From Blastococcus saxobsidens (lineage in GTDB: Bacteria > Actinomycetota > Actinomycetes > Mycobacteriales > Geodermatophilaceae), in contig NZ_JAAGWG010000025.1 in assembly GCF_010682065.1 (NCBI RefSeq), positions 24,768-88,767 on the forward strand: DNA of 64,000 nt, written 5' to 3'. The position numbers and the translations under genes are program-made. Below the pieces are notes generated by a model, which did not search any database, had not been told where the DNA came from, and saw nothing but the letters and a program-made list of their open reading frames with translations. Shown one piece after another: positions 52,235 through 58,848 of this stretch. Each line of letters begins with the position of its first letter. Position 1 is the stretch's first letter.

Positions 52235-53238
52235 GGCCGCACCGCCGTCGGCTCGCGCTCCAGGGTGACCCCGAACTGCTCCTCGACGGCGGCCACGATC
52301 CCGCCGGCGAACGCGAGCAGCTCGGCGGCCGTGGCGCCGTCGGCGGTGGTCAGCGCCAGGCTGTGCCGGGACGACGTCCCCACGCGCCCGTCGCGCGTGC
52401 CACGGCCGAAGCCGGCGTGCTGCACCAGCCACGCGGCGCTGAGCTTGACCTGCCCGTCGCCGGCCGGCCAGCTCGGGCAGCCCTCGACCGCCTGCTCGGC
52501 CGGGACGATCGGGTTGGTGAAGAACGAGCCGGCGCTGCGGCTGTCGGGGTCGGCCGGGTCCCAGACCATGCCCTTGCCGCGGCGGAGGGCCAGCACGGCG
52601 TCGCGGACGGCGGCCAGCGGCGCCGTCCCGCCCACCTCGACCCCGAGGCTCCGGGCCAGCTCGGCGTACCCGACCGGCCGGGACAGCTCGCCGGGGTGCA
52701 GCGCGAAGGTGACCTCGAGGACGACGAAGCGGCCGGGCTCGCGCTTGAGCCGGCTGTCGCGGTAGGCGAACCCGCACTCGGCCGGGGAGAGCACCCGCTG
52801 CGTCTTCTCGGCGCGGTCGTAGACGTGCACCTCGGTGATCGTCTGGGCGACCTCCTGGCCGTAGGCGCCCACGTTCTGCACGGGCGTCGCGCCCGTGGAG
52901 CCCGGGATGCCGGACAGCGCCTCCATGCCGGCCAGGCCGGCCTCGACGGTGTAGCCGACCAGGAAGTCCCAGTCCTCCCCCGCCTGCACGACCAGGGAGT
53001 TCCCCGCCCGCTCGATCCCCCGGGACCGCACGGCGACGACGTCCCCGGGCCAGCCCTCGTCCGGGGCGATCAGGTTGGAGCCCCCGCCGAGGACCAGCAG
53101 CGGGCGGCGGGCCTCGTCGGCGTCCCGGACCGCCGTCACCAGTTCGGCCGCCGTCTCCACCTCGATCAGCCGAACGGCTGGACCGCCGACGGCGAGGGTG
53201 GTGAGGTCGGCGAGACGGACGTCGGATCGCACCTGCAC
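52231..53238 (-). CDS. murB: UDP-N-acetylenolpyruvoylglucosamine reductase
   Basis: MurB completes UDP-MurNAc for cell-wall synthesis. The 335-residue FAD protein has LTTLAVGGPAVRLIEVETAA near residue 12, LLVLGGGSNLIAPDEGWPGD near residue 46, GIPGSTGATPVQNVGAYGQE near residue 108, and catalytic Ser and Glu in SAGSFFTNPIV and SRHSLALTTADG. Of several Val codons, GTG 53238 lies 6 nt after TACCGT, fitting a leaderless start. Divergent from the methyltransferase gene with a 34-bp gap. Confidence 0.95.
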   Translation of the reverse strand: MQVRSDVRLADLTTLAVGGPAVRLIEVETAAELVTAVRDADEARRPLLVLGGGSNLIAPDEGWPGDVVAVRSRGIERAGNSLVVQAGEDWDFLVGYTVEAGLAGMEALSGIPGSTGATPVQNVGAYGQEVAQTITEVHVYDRAEKTQRVLSPAECGFAYRDSRLKREPGRFVVLEVTFALHPGELSRPVGYAELARSLGVEVGGTAPLAAVRDAVLALRRGKGMVWDPADPDSRSAGSFFTNPIVPAEQAVEGCPSWPAGDGQVKLSAAWLVQHAGFGRGTRDGRVGTSSRHSLALTTADGATAAELLAFAGGIVAAVEEQFGVTLEREPTAVRP

Positions 53239-53272
53239 GACTCGACGGTAGCCGGGACTACCCTCTTGCCCG

Positions 53273-54142
53273 GTGAGCGAGGCGGGCAACGAGCACAAGC
53301 GTCGGGCCTCGCTGTCCCCTCAGCCCCAGCGCAAGGCGCCCCGACTGGCCGCCGGACGGGCCCGCGCGCTCGGGCTCCCGACCCGCGGCACCACGAACGC
53401 CAACCGGCTGCGGCGGGTCGACCGGTGGATCGTGGCCACCCAGGTGCCCCGGCTGCGCGACTCCGCCCGGCCGCTGGTGGTGGACCTCGGCTACGGCTCC
53501 TCGGCGGTGACCACGCTGGAGCTGGTGGAGCGGCTCGGCCCGGAGGTGGACGGCCTGGAGGTCGTCGGGCTGGAGATCGATCCCGATCGGGTCGCCGCCG
53601 TGGCCGGCGACCGGGACCCGCCGCGGGTGGACTTCCGCGTCGGCGGGTTCGAGCTGGCGGGCCTGCAGCCGGTCCTGGTGCGCGCCTTCAACGTGCTGCG
53701 CCAGTACGACGAGGAGTCCGCGGCCCGCGCCTGGGACACCATGCGCGCCGGGCTGGCGCCGGGTGGGCTGGTGGTCGAGGGCACCTGCGACGAGTGGGGA
53801 CGCCGCTCGGCCTGGGTGGCGCTGGACGCCGACGGCCCGCTCACGCTGACCCTGGCCGCCCGGGTGTCGGACATCGGGACGCCCTCGGACCTGGCGGAGC
53901 GGCTGCCCAAGGCGTTGATCCACCACAACGTGCCCGGGCAGCCGGTGCACGACTTCCTGCGGGCGTTCGACGTCGCGTGGGCCGCCGCCGCGGGGTTGTC
54001 GACGTTCGGCCCGCGCCAGCGCTGGACAGCGGCCGTGGAGACCCTGGCCGAGCAGGGCTGGCCGCTGGTGGGGTCGAGCCGCAGGTGGCGGCACGGCGAG
54101 GTGACCGTGCGCTGGTCGGCGGTCGCGCCGGTCGTCGCATGA
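53273..54142 (+). CDS. Class I SAM-dependent methyltransferase-like protein
   Basis: A 289-residue protein with a basic N-terminus and Rossmann-type core: PLVVDLGYGSSAVTTLELVE near residue 66 and VVGLEIDPDRVAAVAG near residue 98. It is widely conserved next to murB in actinobacteria (inferred from memory of synteny); the substrate is unknown. GTG 53273 lies 8 nt after TACCCT. It overlaps the spermidine-synthase-like gene by 4 bp (ATGA). Confidence 0.8.
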   Translation: MSEAGNEHKRRASLSPQPQRKAPRLAAGRARALGLPTRGTTNANRLRRVDRWIVATQVPRLRDSARPLVVDLGYGSSAVTTLELVERLGPEVDGLEVVGLEIDPDRVAAVAGDRDPPRVDFRVGGFELAGLQPVLVRAFNVLRQYDEESAARAWDTMRAGLAPGGLVVEGTCDEWGRRSAWVALDADGPLTLTLAARVSDIGTPSDLAERLPKALIHHNVPGQPVHDFLRAFDVAWAAAAGLSTFGPRQRWTAAVETLAEQGWPLVGSSRRWRHGEVTVRWSAVAPVVA

Positions 54143-54978
54143 GGGTCCCGCCCGGACCGACGCCGGTCACCGGCGGCACCGCCGAGCTCCTGGCCGACGC
54201 CGACCGCGACGGGGCCTGGATGCTGCTGGTGAACGGCACCCCGCAGTCGCACGTGGACCTCGACGACCCGGCGCACCTGGAGTTCGAGTACGTCCGCCGC
54301 ATGGGGCACGTGCTCGACCTGGCCGCGGAACCGGGCGCCGCCCTCGACGTCGTCCACCTCGGCGGCGGCGCGCTCACCCTGCCCCGCTACGTCGCCTCCA
54401 CCCGGCCCGGCTCGCGGCAGCGGGTGGTCGAGATCGACGAGCCGCTCACCGAGCTGGTCCGCGAGTACCTGCCGCTCCCCCGGCGCGCCCGCATCCGGGT
54501 CCGCGCCGCCGACGCCCGGGCCGCGCTGGAGACCATGCACCCGGGCAGCGCCGACGTGGTGATCACCGACGTGTTCGCGGGCGCCCGCACACCCGCGCAC
54601 CTCACCACCACGGAGTTCGCGGCCGAGGCGGCCCGCGTGCTGCGGCCCGGAGGCGTCTACGTGGCGAACGTCGCCGACGGCCCGCCGCTGCGCTTCGCCC
54701 GTGCGCAGGTCGCCACCCTCCGCACCGCCTTCCCGCACGTGTGCCTGCTCGCCGAACCGGGCACGCTGCGCGGCCGGCGCTTCGGCAACCTCGTCGCCGT
54801 CGCCTCCGCCACCGAGCTGCCCCTCGCCGACCTCAGCCGCGCGTGCGCCCGCGACCCCATGCCCGCGCGGGTCGTCGACGGCACGGACCTCGAGCAGTTC
54901 ACCGGCACGGCCCAGCCGGTGACGGACGCCGAAGCGCAGCCCTCCCCCGAGCCGCCCGCGGGCGTCTTCGGTCGCTGA
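54139..54978 (+). CDS. Spermidine synthase-like protein
   Basis: A 279-residue protein of the polyamine aminopropyltransferase/methyltransferase fold: VVHLGGGALTLPRYVASTRP near residue 72, VVEIDEPLTELVREYLPLP near residue 96 and VVITDVFAGARTPAHLTTTE near residue 137 (where active enzymes have the DxxxD/DxxDP motif). The aminopropyl-donor residues look incomplete, so genuine spermidine synthesis is doubtful. It is coupled to the preceding methyltransferase-like gene. Confidence 0.78.
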   Translation: MRVPPGPTPVTGGTAELLADADRDGAWMLLVNGTPQSHVDLDDPAHLEFEYVRRMGHVLDLAAEPGAALDVVHLGGGALTLPRYVASTRPGSRQRVVEIDEPLTELVREYLPLPRRARIRVRAADARAALETMHPGSADVVITDVFAGARTPAHLTTTEFAAEAARVLRPGGVYVANVADGPPLRFARAQVATLRTAFPHVCLLAEPGTLRGRRFGNLVAVASATELPLADLSRACARDPMPARVVDGTDLEQFTGTAQPVTDAEAQPSPEPPAGVFGR

Positions 54979-55034
54979 GGAGCGGTCGCCTCGGCAGGTG
55001 CCCTCGGGGGCCGGACGACCGTAGGGTGGCCGGC

Positions 55035-55238
55035 ATGACGACGCCTGCCTCGTACCGGCTCCGCCGGGACTCCCGGAACAAGCTCGTCGCCGGCGTGTGC
55101 GCCGGCATCGCCCGCCGCTACGGGCTGTCCCGCGGCGGCCTGCGCGTGGCGTTCCTGATCTCCTGCGTGCTCCCCGGCCCGCAGTTCGTCGCCTACCTGC
55201 TGCTGTGGATCCTCATCCCGGCCGACGACCAGTTCTGA
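55035..55238 (+). CDS. PspC domain protein
   Basis: A 67-residue protein: SYRLRRDSRNKLVAGVCAGI, then ARRYGLSRGGLRVAFLISCV and one or two helices LLLWILIPADDQF. This is the PspC domain of envelope-stress proteins. ATG 55035 lies 7 nt after TAGGGT, consistent with a leaderless transcript. Confidence 0.88.
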   Translation: MTTPASYRLRRDSRNKLVAGVCAGIARRYGLSRGGLRVAFLISCVLPGPQFVAYLLLWILIPADDQF

Positions 55239-55262
55239 CCCAACAGGCGAACGAGCGCAGGA

Positions 55263-55547
55263 CTACCAGCTGTTGCCGCGGGGCAGCCCGCGGACGGCCG
55301 GCCGGACGTCGACCAGGTAGACGACCGCGGCGATGATCGCCGGCAGGCCCAGGAAGCTCATCAGACCGAACATGTAGACGACCGCGGTCGCCAGCCCGGT
55401 GATCCCCATCCACCCGGGCTTGGTCAGCTTGCCGGTGGCCACGAACGCCCCGGCCGGGCGGATGAGCGCGTCGACGAAGGCCCAGGCGGCGAGCGCCAGA
55501 CCACCCCAGGTCAGGGCGGTGAGCAGCAACCAGTCGAACTCGGGCAT
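55263..55547 (-). CDS. DUF2516 family membrane protein (Rv0476-like)
   Basis: A 94-residue protein with an N-terminal helix (WLLLTALTWGGLALAAWAFV), a short KLTKPGWMGITGLATAVVYM loop and a second helical hairpin ending IAAVVYLVDVRPAVRG. This is DUF2516, found beside hbhA in mycobacteria; the function is unknown. ATG 55547 lies 6 nt after TAGCCT (leaderless pattern). Confidence 0.86.
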   Translation of the reverse strand: MPEFDWLLLTALTWGGLALAAWAFVDALIRPAGAFVATGKLTKPGWMGITGLATAVVYMFGLMSFLGLPAIIAAVVYLVDVRPAVRGLPRGNSW

Positions 55548-55632
55548 GGGCCCAGGCTACTCGCGGCGACCCGCGCGGCCAGGCGCCGACGCCGCGCCTC
55601 ACCCCGACGGATGCCGGCACCTCCGGACGCGA

Positions 55633-55670
55633 CAGGGCCCCGGAGCGCTGGTCGCAGCTCCGGGGCCCTG
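55633..55670. terminator. Terminator hairpin downstream of the HBHA-like gene
   Basis: CAGGGCCCCGGAGC (55633-55646) and GCTCCGGGGCCCTG (55657-55670) form a perfect 14-bp stem with a 10-nt loop, starting about 20 bp past the stop codon. It is the strongest terminator in the window. Confidence 0.85.
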
Positions 55671-55688
55671 GTCACGGGGACCGGTGGG

Positions 55689-56438
55689 TCAGTTCTTCTT
55701 GGCCGGCACGGCGGTCGGGTCGCTCCGGCGGGCGGTGCGGGCCCGGTTCACCGGGGCCGTCGTGGCCGGGGTCTTCTTGGCGGCGGCGCTGTTCTTCTTC
55801 GCCGTCCCCTTGGCCTTGGGGGCCGGGACCGGCTCCTCGGCGACCTCGGCCACGGTGGCCTTGGTCGACTCGGCGGTCTCGCGCACGCTCTCCTCGGCCT
55901 TGGCGGCGACCTTGGTGGCCTTGCCGGCCGTCTTCTGCACGACCGAGGTGACCTCGTTGGAGGCCTCGGTCACGGCCTCGGCGGTCTCCTCGAGAGCCTC
56001 CTCGAGGGTGTCCTCGACGGTGTCGACGGCCTGCTCGGCGCGACGGACGATCCGGCGGACGCCCGGCTGGCGACGCAGCTCGTCGACGACCACGGCACCG
56101 CGCTCGGCGAGGGTCTCGACGGTGGTGACGGCCTGGGTCCGGGCGGTCTCGACCAGCCCGGCGACGGTGCTGGCCAGCGTCTCGGGGCGCACGGAGGTGG
56201 CCAGCTGCTGCACGGTGGTGCGGGCGGTGCCGGCGGCCTCGGTGGCCCGGGTGCGGGCCTCCTTGACGGCCAGGTCGGCCTGGACCTGGGCCTCGCCCGG
56301 GAGGGCCTCGGCGCGGGAACGGAACGTGGCCACGACGGTGCGGGCCCGCTCGACGGCCAGGTCACCGGCGCCGACGACGGCCAGCAGCGGGGTGCGGGCC
56401 TGCTCGGCGTACTGCTTCACGGTCTGGGTGGGGGTCAT
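55689..56438 (-). CDS. hbhA: HBHA-like coiled-coil surface protein
   Basis: A 249-residue, almost entirely helical protein: the N-terminal TPTQTVKQYAEQARTPLLAV, then long Ala/Thr/Glu/Arg coiled-coil repeats to about residue 205, and a Lys/Ala/Pro-rich basic tail (KGTAKKNSAAAKKTPA) like the heparin-binding tail of mycobacterial HBHA (Rv0475). ATG 56438 has AAGGAG at 6 nt. The gene follows an XRE regulator and precedes DUF2516, the same order as Rv0474-0476. Adhesin function here is only by analogy. Confidence 0.8.
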   Translation of the reverse strand: MTPTQTVKQYAEQARTPLLAVVGAGDLAVERARTVVATFRSRAEALPGEAQVQADLAVKEARTRATEAAGTARTTVQQLATSVRPETLASTVAGLVETARTQAVTTVETLAERGAVVVDELRRQPGVRRIVRRAEQAVDTVEDTLEEALEETAEAVTEASNEVTSVVQKTAGKATKVAAKAEESVRETAESTKATVAEVAEEPVPAPKAKGTAKKNSAAAKKTPATTAPVNRARTARRSDPTAVPAKKN

Positions 56439-56467
56439 GCCGACTCCTTCGGGAGAGAGATGGGGGT

Positions 56468-56932
56468 TCAGCTGGCGGCCGGGGAGGAAGCCCGGTGCTC
56501 CCGGACGTAGGTCTCGTAGAGCTCCAGCAGGACTGCCTTGTGCCGCTCGGACAACGACTCGTCCGCGCGGATCGCCGCCACGGTGTCCGGGTTGCCCGAA
56601 CGCCGGTCGAGGATCCCCGCCTGCTCGTAGAGCGATTCGGCCGAGATCTTCAGGCCCCGGGCGATCGAGGCGAGGATCTCCGCTGACGGCTTGCGAAGCC
56701 CCCGCTCCACCTGGGACAGGTACGGGTTGCTGACCCCCGCCGTGCGGGCCAGCTCGCGCAGGGACACCCGGGCGGCGCTGCGCTGCTCGCGGATGAAGTC
56801 ACCCACGGACGAGCTGACGGCCGACACGCTGGGCGCGTCCGAGACCGTCTCCGCCACGCTGCCCGCAACCCGGTCCACCGTGGAGCGGACCGTCGTCACC
56901 TGCTCGCGGACGAACTCACCGGGGGTCTGCAC
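56468..56932 (-). CDS. XRE-family helix-turn-helix regulator (Rv0474-like)
   Basis: A 154-residue protein with an N-terminal coiled stretch and an HTH_XRE at about 55-110: SLRELARTAGVSNPYLSQVE, then RGLRKPSAEILASIARGLKI. Downstream LSERHKAVLLELYETYVREH. GTG 56932 lies 7 nt after TAACGT, with TTGCAA 17 nt further upstream, a complete leaderless promoter. It is read together with the HBHA-like gene 29 bp downstream. Confidence 0.88.
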   Translation of the reverse strand: MQTPGEFVREQVTTVRSTVDRVAGSVAETVSDAPSVSAVSSSVGDFIREQRSAARVSLRELARTAGVSNPYLSQVERGLRKPSAEILASIARGLKISAESLYEQAGILDRRSGNPDTVAAIRADESLSERHKAVLLELYETYVREHRASSPAAS

Positions 56933-56938
56933 GGATAC

Positions 56939-56967
56939 GACGTTAACCCCGGGTGCTAGCTGTTGCA
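56939..56967 (-). promoter_or_regulatory. Promoter of the XRE-hbhA operon
   Basis: On the minus strand TTGCAA, a 17-nt spacer and TAACGT form near-consensus -35 and -10 boxes; the GTG start follows 7 nt later. The -35 box lies inside the spacer of the inverted repeat at 56953-56984. Confidence 0.65.
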
Positions 56968-56984
56968 AGCGGAGCAGTTAGCAC
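56953..56984. promoter_or_regulatory. Inverted repeat over the XRE promoter, likely operator
   Basis: GTGCTAGCTG (56953-56962) and CAGTTAGCAC (56975-56984) are inverted copies (9 of 10 match) around 12 bp. The element overlaps the -35 box of the XRE gene, as expected for an autorepressor. Confidence 0.55.
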
Positions 56985-57020
56985 AGCGGAGTGAAGACCC
57001 TCACAGCCGAAAATGCCCGC

Positions 57021-58025
57021 TCAGGCGTTTAGGGCCGCCGATTCCACGACCTCGCCGACCACGGCCTCGCCCCCGGAGACCGGCGTCCGCGCCCACGGAG
57101 CAAGCACCTCCGCCGGCACCCCGAGCCGTCGCAGCCCGGCGGCGAGGGCAGGCGTGCGCCCGCGGTCCCCGCCGTCGTCCAGCTTGAGCGCCACGGCGCC
57201 CGCACCCGGCAGTGCCGCCACGTGCACGCCGTCGGCGCCTCCCTTGACCAGCAGTCCCGGCACCGCGCGCATCAGGTCGGTGTCCTCGCGGCCGCTGCCG
57301 GCCACGAACCAGGGGTTGGCCCGCATCGCGTCGGCCACCGCCCGGCCGGGCGAGCCCTCGTCGGCGGCCACCAGAGACAGCACGCCCCGGGCCAGCCCGG
57401 TCAGCGACAGCGCGTGCTGGGGCGCGCCGCAGCCGTCGACGACGACCGCGGCCACCGGCTCCCCGGCGGCGTCGGCCAGCCGCGCCTCGATCGCCTGCTG
57501 CAGCGGGTGCTCGCGGGCCAGGTAGCCCTCGGTCGGCCAGCCGGCCGCGACGCAGGCCGAGAGCATCGCCGCGTGCTTGCCCGAGCAGTTCATCGCCAGG
57601 CGCTCTGGATGCCGGCCGGCGGCCAGCCAGGCCGCCCTCGTCGCCTCGTGCTGGGGCAGCGCCGGCGGGCAGCCGAGATCGGCGGCGGTCAGCCCCACCG
57701 CCGTCAGCATCGCCTCGGCCAGCTCGCGGTGGCCGTCCTCGCCGGTGTGCGATCCCGCCCCGATGGCGAGCTCCTCGCCCGAGCGCGGCGACCAGCCCGC
57801 CGCCAGCAGCGCCGTCGCCTGGACCGGCTTGTTCGCCGAGCGAGGCAGCACCGGGCGACCGACGTTCCCGGCCGAGAACAGCACGGTCCCGTCGGCGCCG
57901 AGCACCACGAGCGAGCCGCGGTGCACCGACTCGAGGAAGCCGGACCGCCGGACCTCGACGAGGACCGGGTTCTCCGGCCAGGAGGAGACAAGCCCGGGGG
58001 TCGTGCTGGAACGGCCGCCCTGCAG
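57021..58025 (-). CDS. Asparaginase (type II-like, PF06089), 5' end uncertain
   Basis: A Rhizobium-etli-type asparaginase that hydrolyses asparagine. Conserved blocks: VRRSGFLESVHRGSLVVL at the N-terminus, LPRSANKPVQATALL, GAGSHTGEDGHRELAEAML, LAMNCSGKHAAMLSACVAAG and VDGCGAPQHALSLTGLARG. No in-frame ATG, GTG or TTG lies between the upstream stop region and VRRSGF. The nearest candidates are CTG at 58025, inside repeat copy E, or GTG at 57926, inside SVHRG, which would cut the first conserved block. Coordinates here use CTG 58025. The start may have been altered by the repeat. Confidence 0.8.
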   Translation of the reverse strand: MQGGRSSTTPGLVSSWPENPVLVEVRRSGFLESVHRGSLVVLGADGTVLFSAGNVGRPVLPRSANKPVQATALLAAGWSPRSGEELAIGAGSHTGEDGHRELAEAMLTAVGLTAADLGCPPALPQHEATRAAWLAAGRHPERLAMNCSGKHAAMLSACVAAGWPTEGYLAREHPLQQAIEARLADAAGEPVAAVVVDGCGAPQHALSLTGLARGVLSLVAADEGSPGRAVADAMRANPWFVAGSGREDTDLMRAVPGLLVKGGADGVHVAALPGAGAVALKLDDGGDRGRTPALAAGLRRLGVPAEVLAPWARTPVSGGEAVVGEVVESAALNA

Positions 58026-58074
58026 GGCCCCACCGCGAGCCTGCGAGTGGTGGGGGGCAGGGTGGTCCTTCTTC
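58019..58074 (-). repeat. Dispersed intergenic repeat, copy E (between rsiG and asparaginase)
   Basis: In minus orientation it reads GAAGAAGGACCACCCTGCCC, then CCACCACTCGCAGGCTCGCG and GTGGGGCCCTGCAGG. It starts at the rsiG stop codon itself and ends within or next to the asparaginase 5' end. CCCCACC/GGTGGGG arms enclose the core. Confidence 0.75.
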
Positions 58075-58633
58075 AGTGCCGGCCCTCGTCGGCCAGCAGC
58101 GCGGCGACGTCGGCCTCGCCGTCGCGGTACCGGCGGCCGAGCTCGGCGGCCAGCCCGTCCATGACCTGCTGCACGCCGCGCCGGCGCTCCGACAGCCCCT
58201 TCTCCGCCTCCGCCAGCGAACGCGCGGCGGTCTCCAACTTCTTGTCGGAGAGCTCGGAGATCGCCGACAGGTCGGCGCCGGGCGTCAGCGAGTTCACCCA
58301 GCTCTCGTACTCCTCCGGGCGGGCCGGCTGGACCGTCTGGTGCCGGCCGAGGCCGTGGGCGGGACCGCGCCCCTTCTCGGCCAGGATCTCGGGCAGCAGG
58401 TCCACCAGGGACCGCCCGTCGTCCTCGGCCCGGCGCTGCAGCTCCCGGCGGACGATGTCCAGCCGCCCCTGGAGGAGCCGGCGGGTGTAGGACAGGTTGA
58501 CCTCCTGCTGCTCCGCGTCGCGGCGCAGCTGCCGCACCTCGGTCATCGACCGCTGCACGGCGCTCTCGAGGAAGGCGGGGTCCAGCAGGGCGTCGACGGG
58601 GGCACCGCCGGCGGGGGACGGCTTCGGGCTCAC
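58073..58633 (-). CDS. rsiG: RsiG-like anti-sigma factor with two c-di-GMP signatures
   Basis: A 186-residue helical protein from GTG 58633. Two exact copies of the RsiG c-di-GMP motif E-x3-S-x2-R-x3-Q-x3-D are visible: EVNLSYTRRLLQGRLD near residue 43 and EKGLSERRRGVQQVMD near residue 144. They lie on two long helices separated by a middle region, as in Streptomyces RsiG, which holds the sporulation sigma factor WhiG when c-di-GMP is bound. No whiG is in the window. It overlaps the upstream 72-residue gene by 4 bp. Confidence 0.88.
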   Translation of the reverse strand: MSPKPSPAGGAPVDALLDPAFLESAVQRSMTEVRQLRRDAEQQEVNLSYTRRLLQGRLDIVRRELQRRAEDDGRSLVDLLPEILAEKGRGPAHGLGRHQTVQPARPEEYESWVNSLTPGADLSAISELSDKKLETAARSLAEAEKGLSERRRGVQQVMDGLAAELGRRYRDGEADVAALLADEGRH

Positions 58634-58848
58634 TGGGCGGCCTCCAGGTGCGAGATCCCCGGCACGGTGCGGGCATCGGCGGCGGTCATCGGCGGGCGCT
58701 GGGCGGTGCGGGCCGGAGCGGCCGCGCGGGCGGCCGGCCGGATGGCGTCCCGCACCGGCTCGCCCGGAGCGTAGGTCAGCGCACCCCTCCTGCCCACCCG
58801 CGGACGGCGCGGCGCGGCCGGGCCAACGGGTCGGGCGGAGGAGCTCAC
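58630..58848 (-). CDS. Small Ala/Pro/Arg-rich protein between ygfZ and rsiG (72 aa)
   Basis: A short frame from GTG 58848 encodes 72 residues: basic Pro-rich start (SSSARPVGPAAPRRPRVGRR), GALTYAPGEPVRDAIRPAA in the middle and DARTVPGISHLEAAQ at the end. GTG overlaps the ygfZ stop by one base (TAGTG), and its stop overlaps the rsiG start (GTGA). This tight double coupling argues for a real gene. No family is recognised. Confidence 0.55.
   Translation of the reverse strand: MSSSARPVGPAAPRRPRVGRRGALTYAPGEPVRDAIRPAARAAAPARTAQRPPMTAADARTVPGISHLEAAQ

Noticed and set aside
54139..54978. True spermidine synthase operon
   Set aside because: The aminopropyltransferase motif is incomplete and no S-adenosylmethionine decarboxylase is nearby, so only spermidine-synthase-like is claimed.
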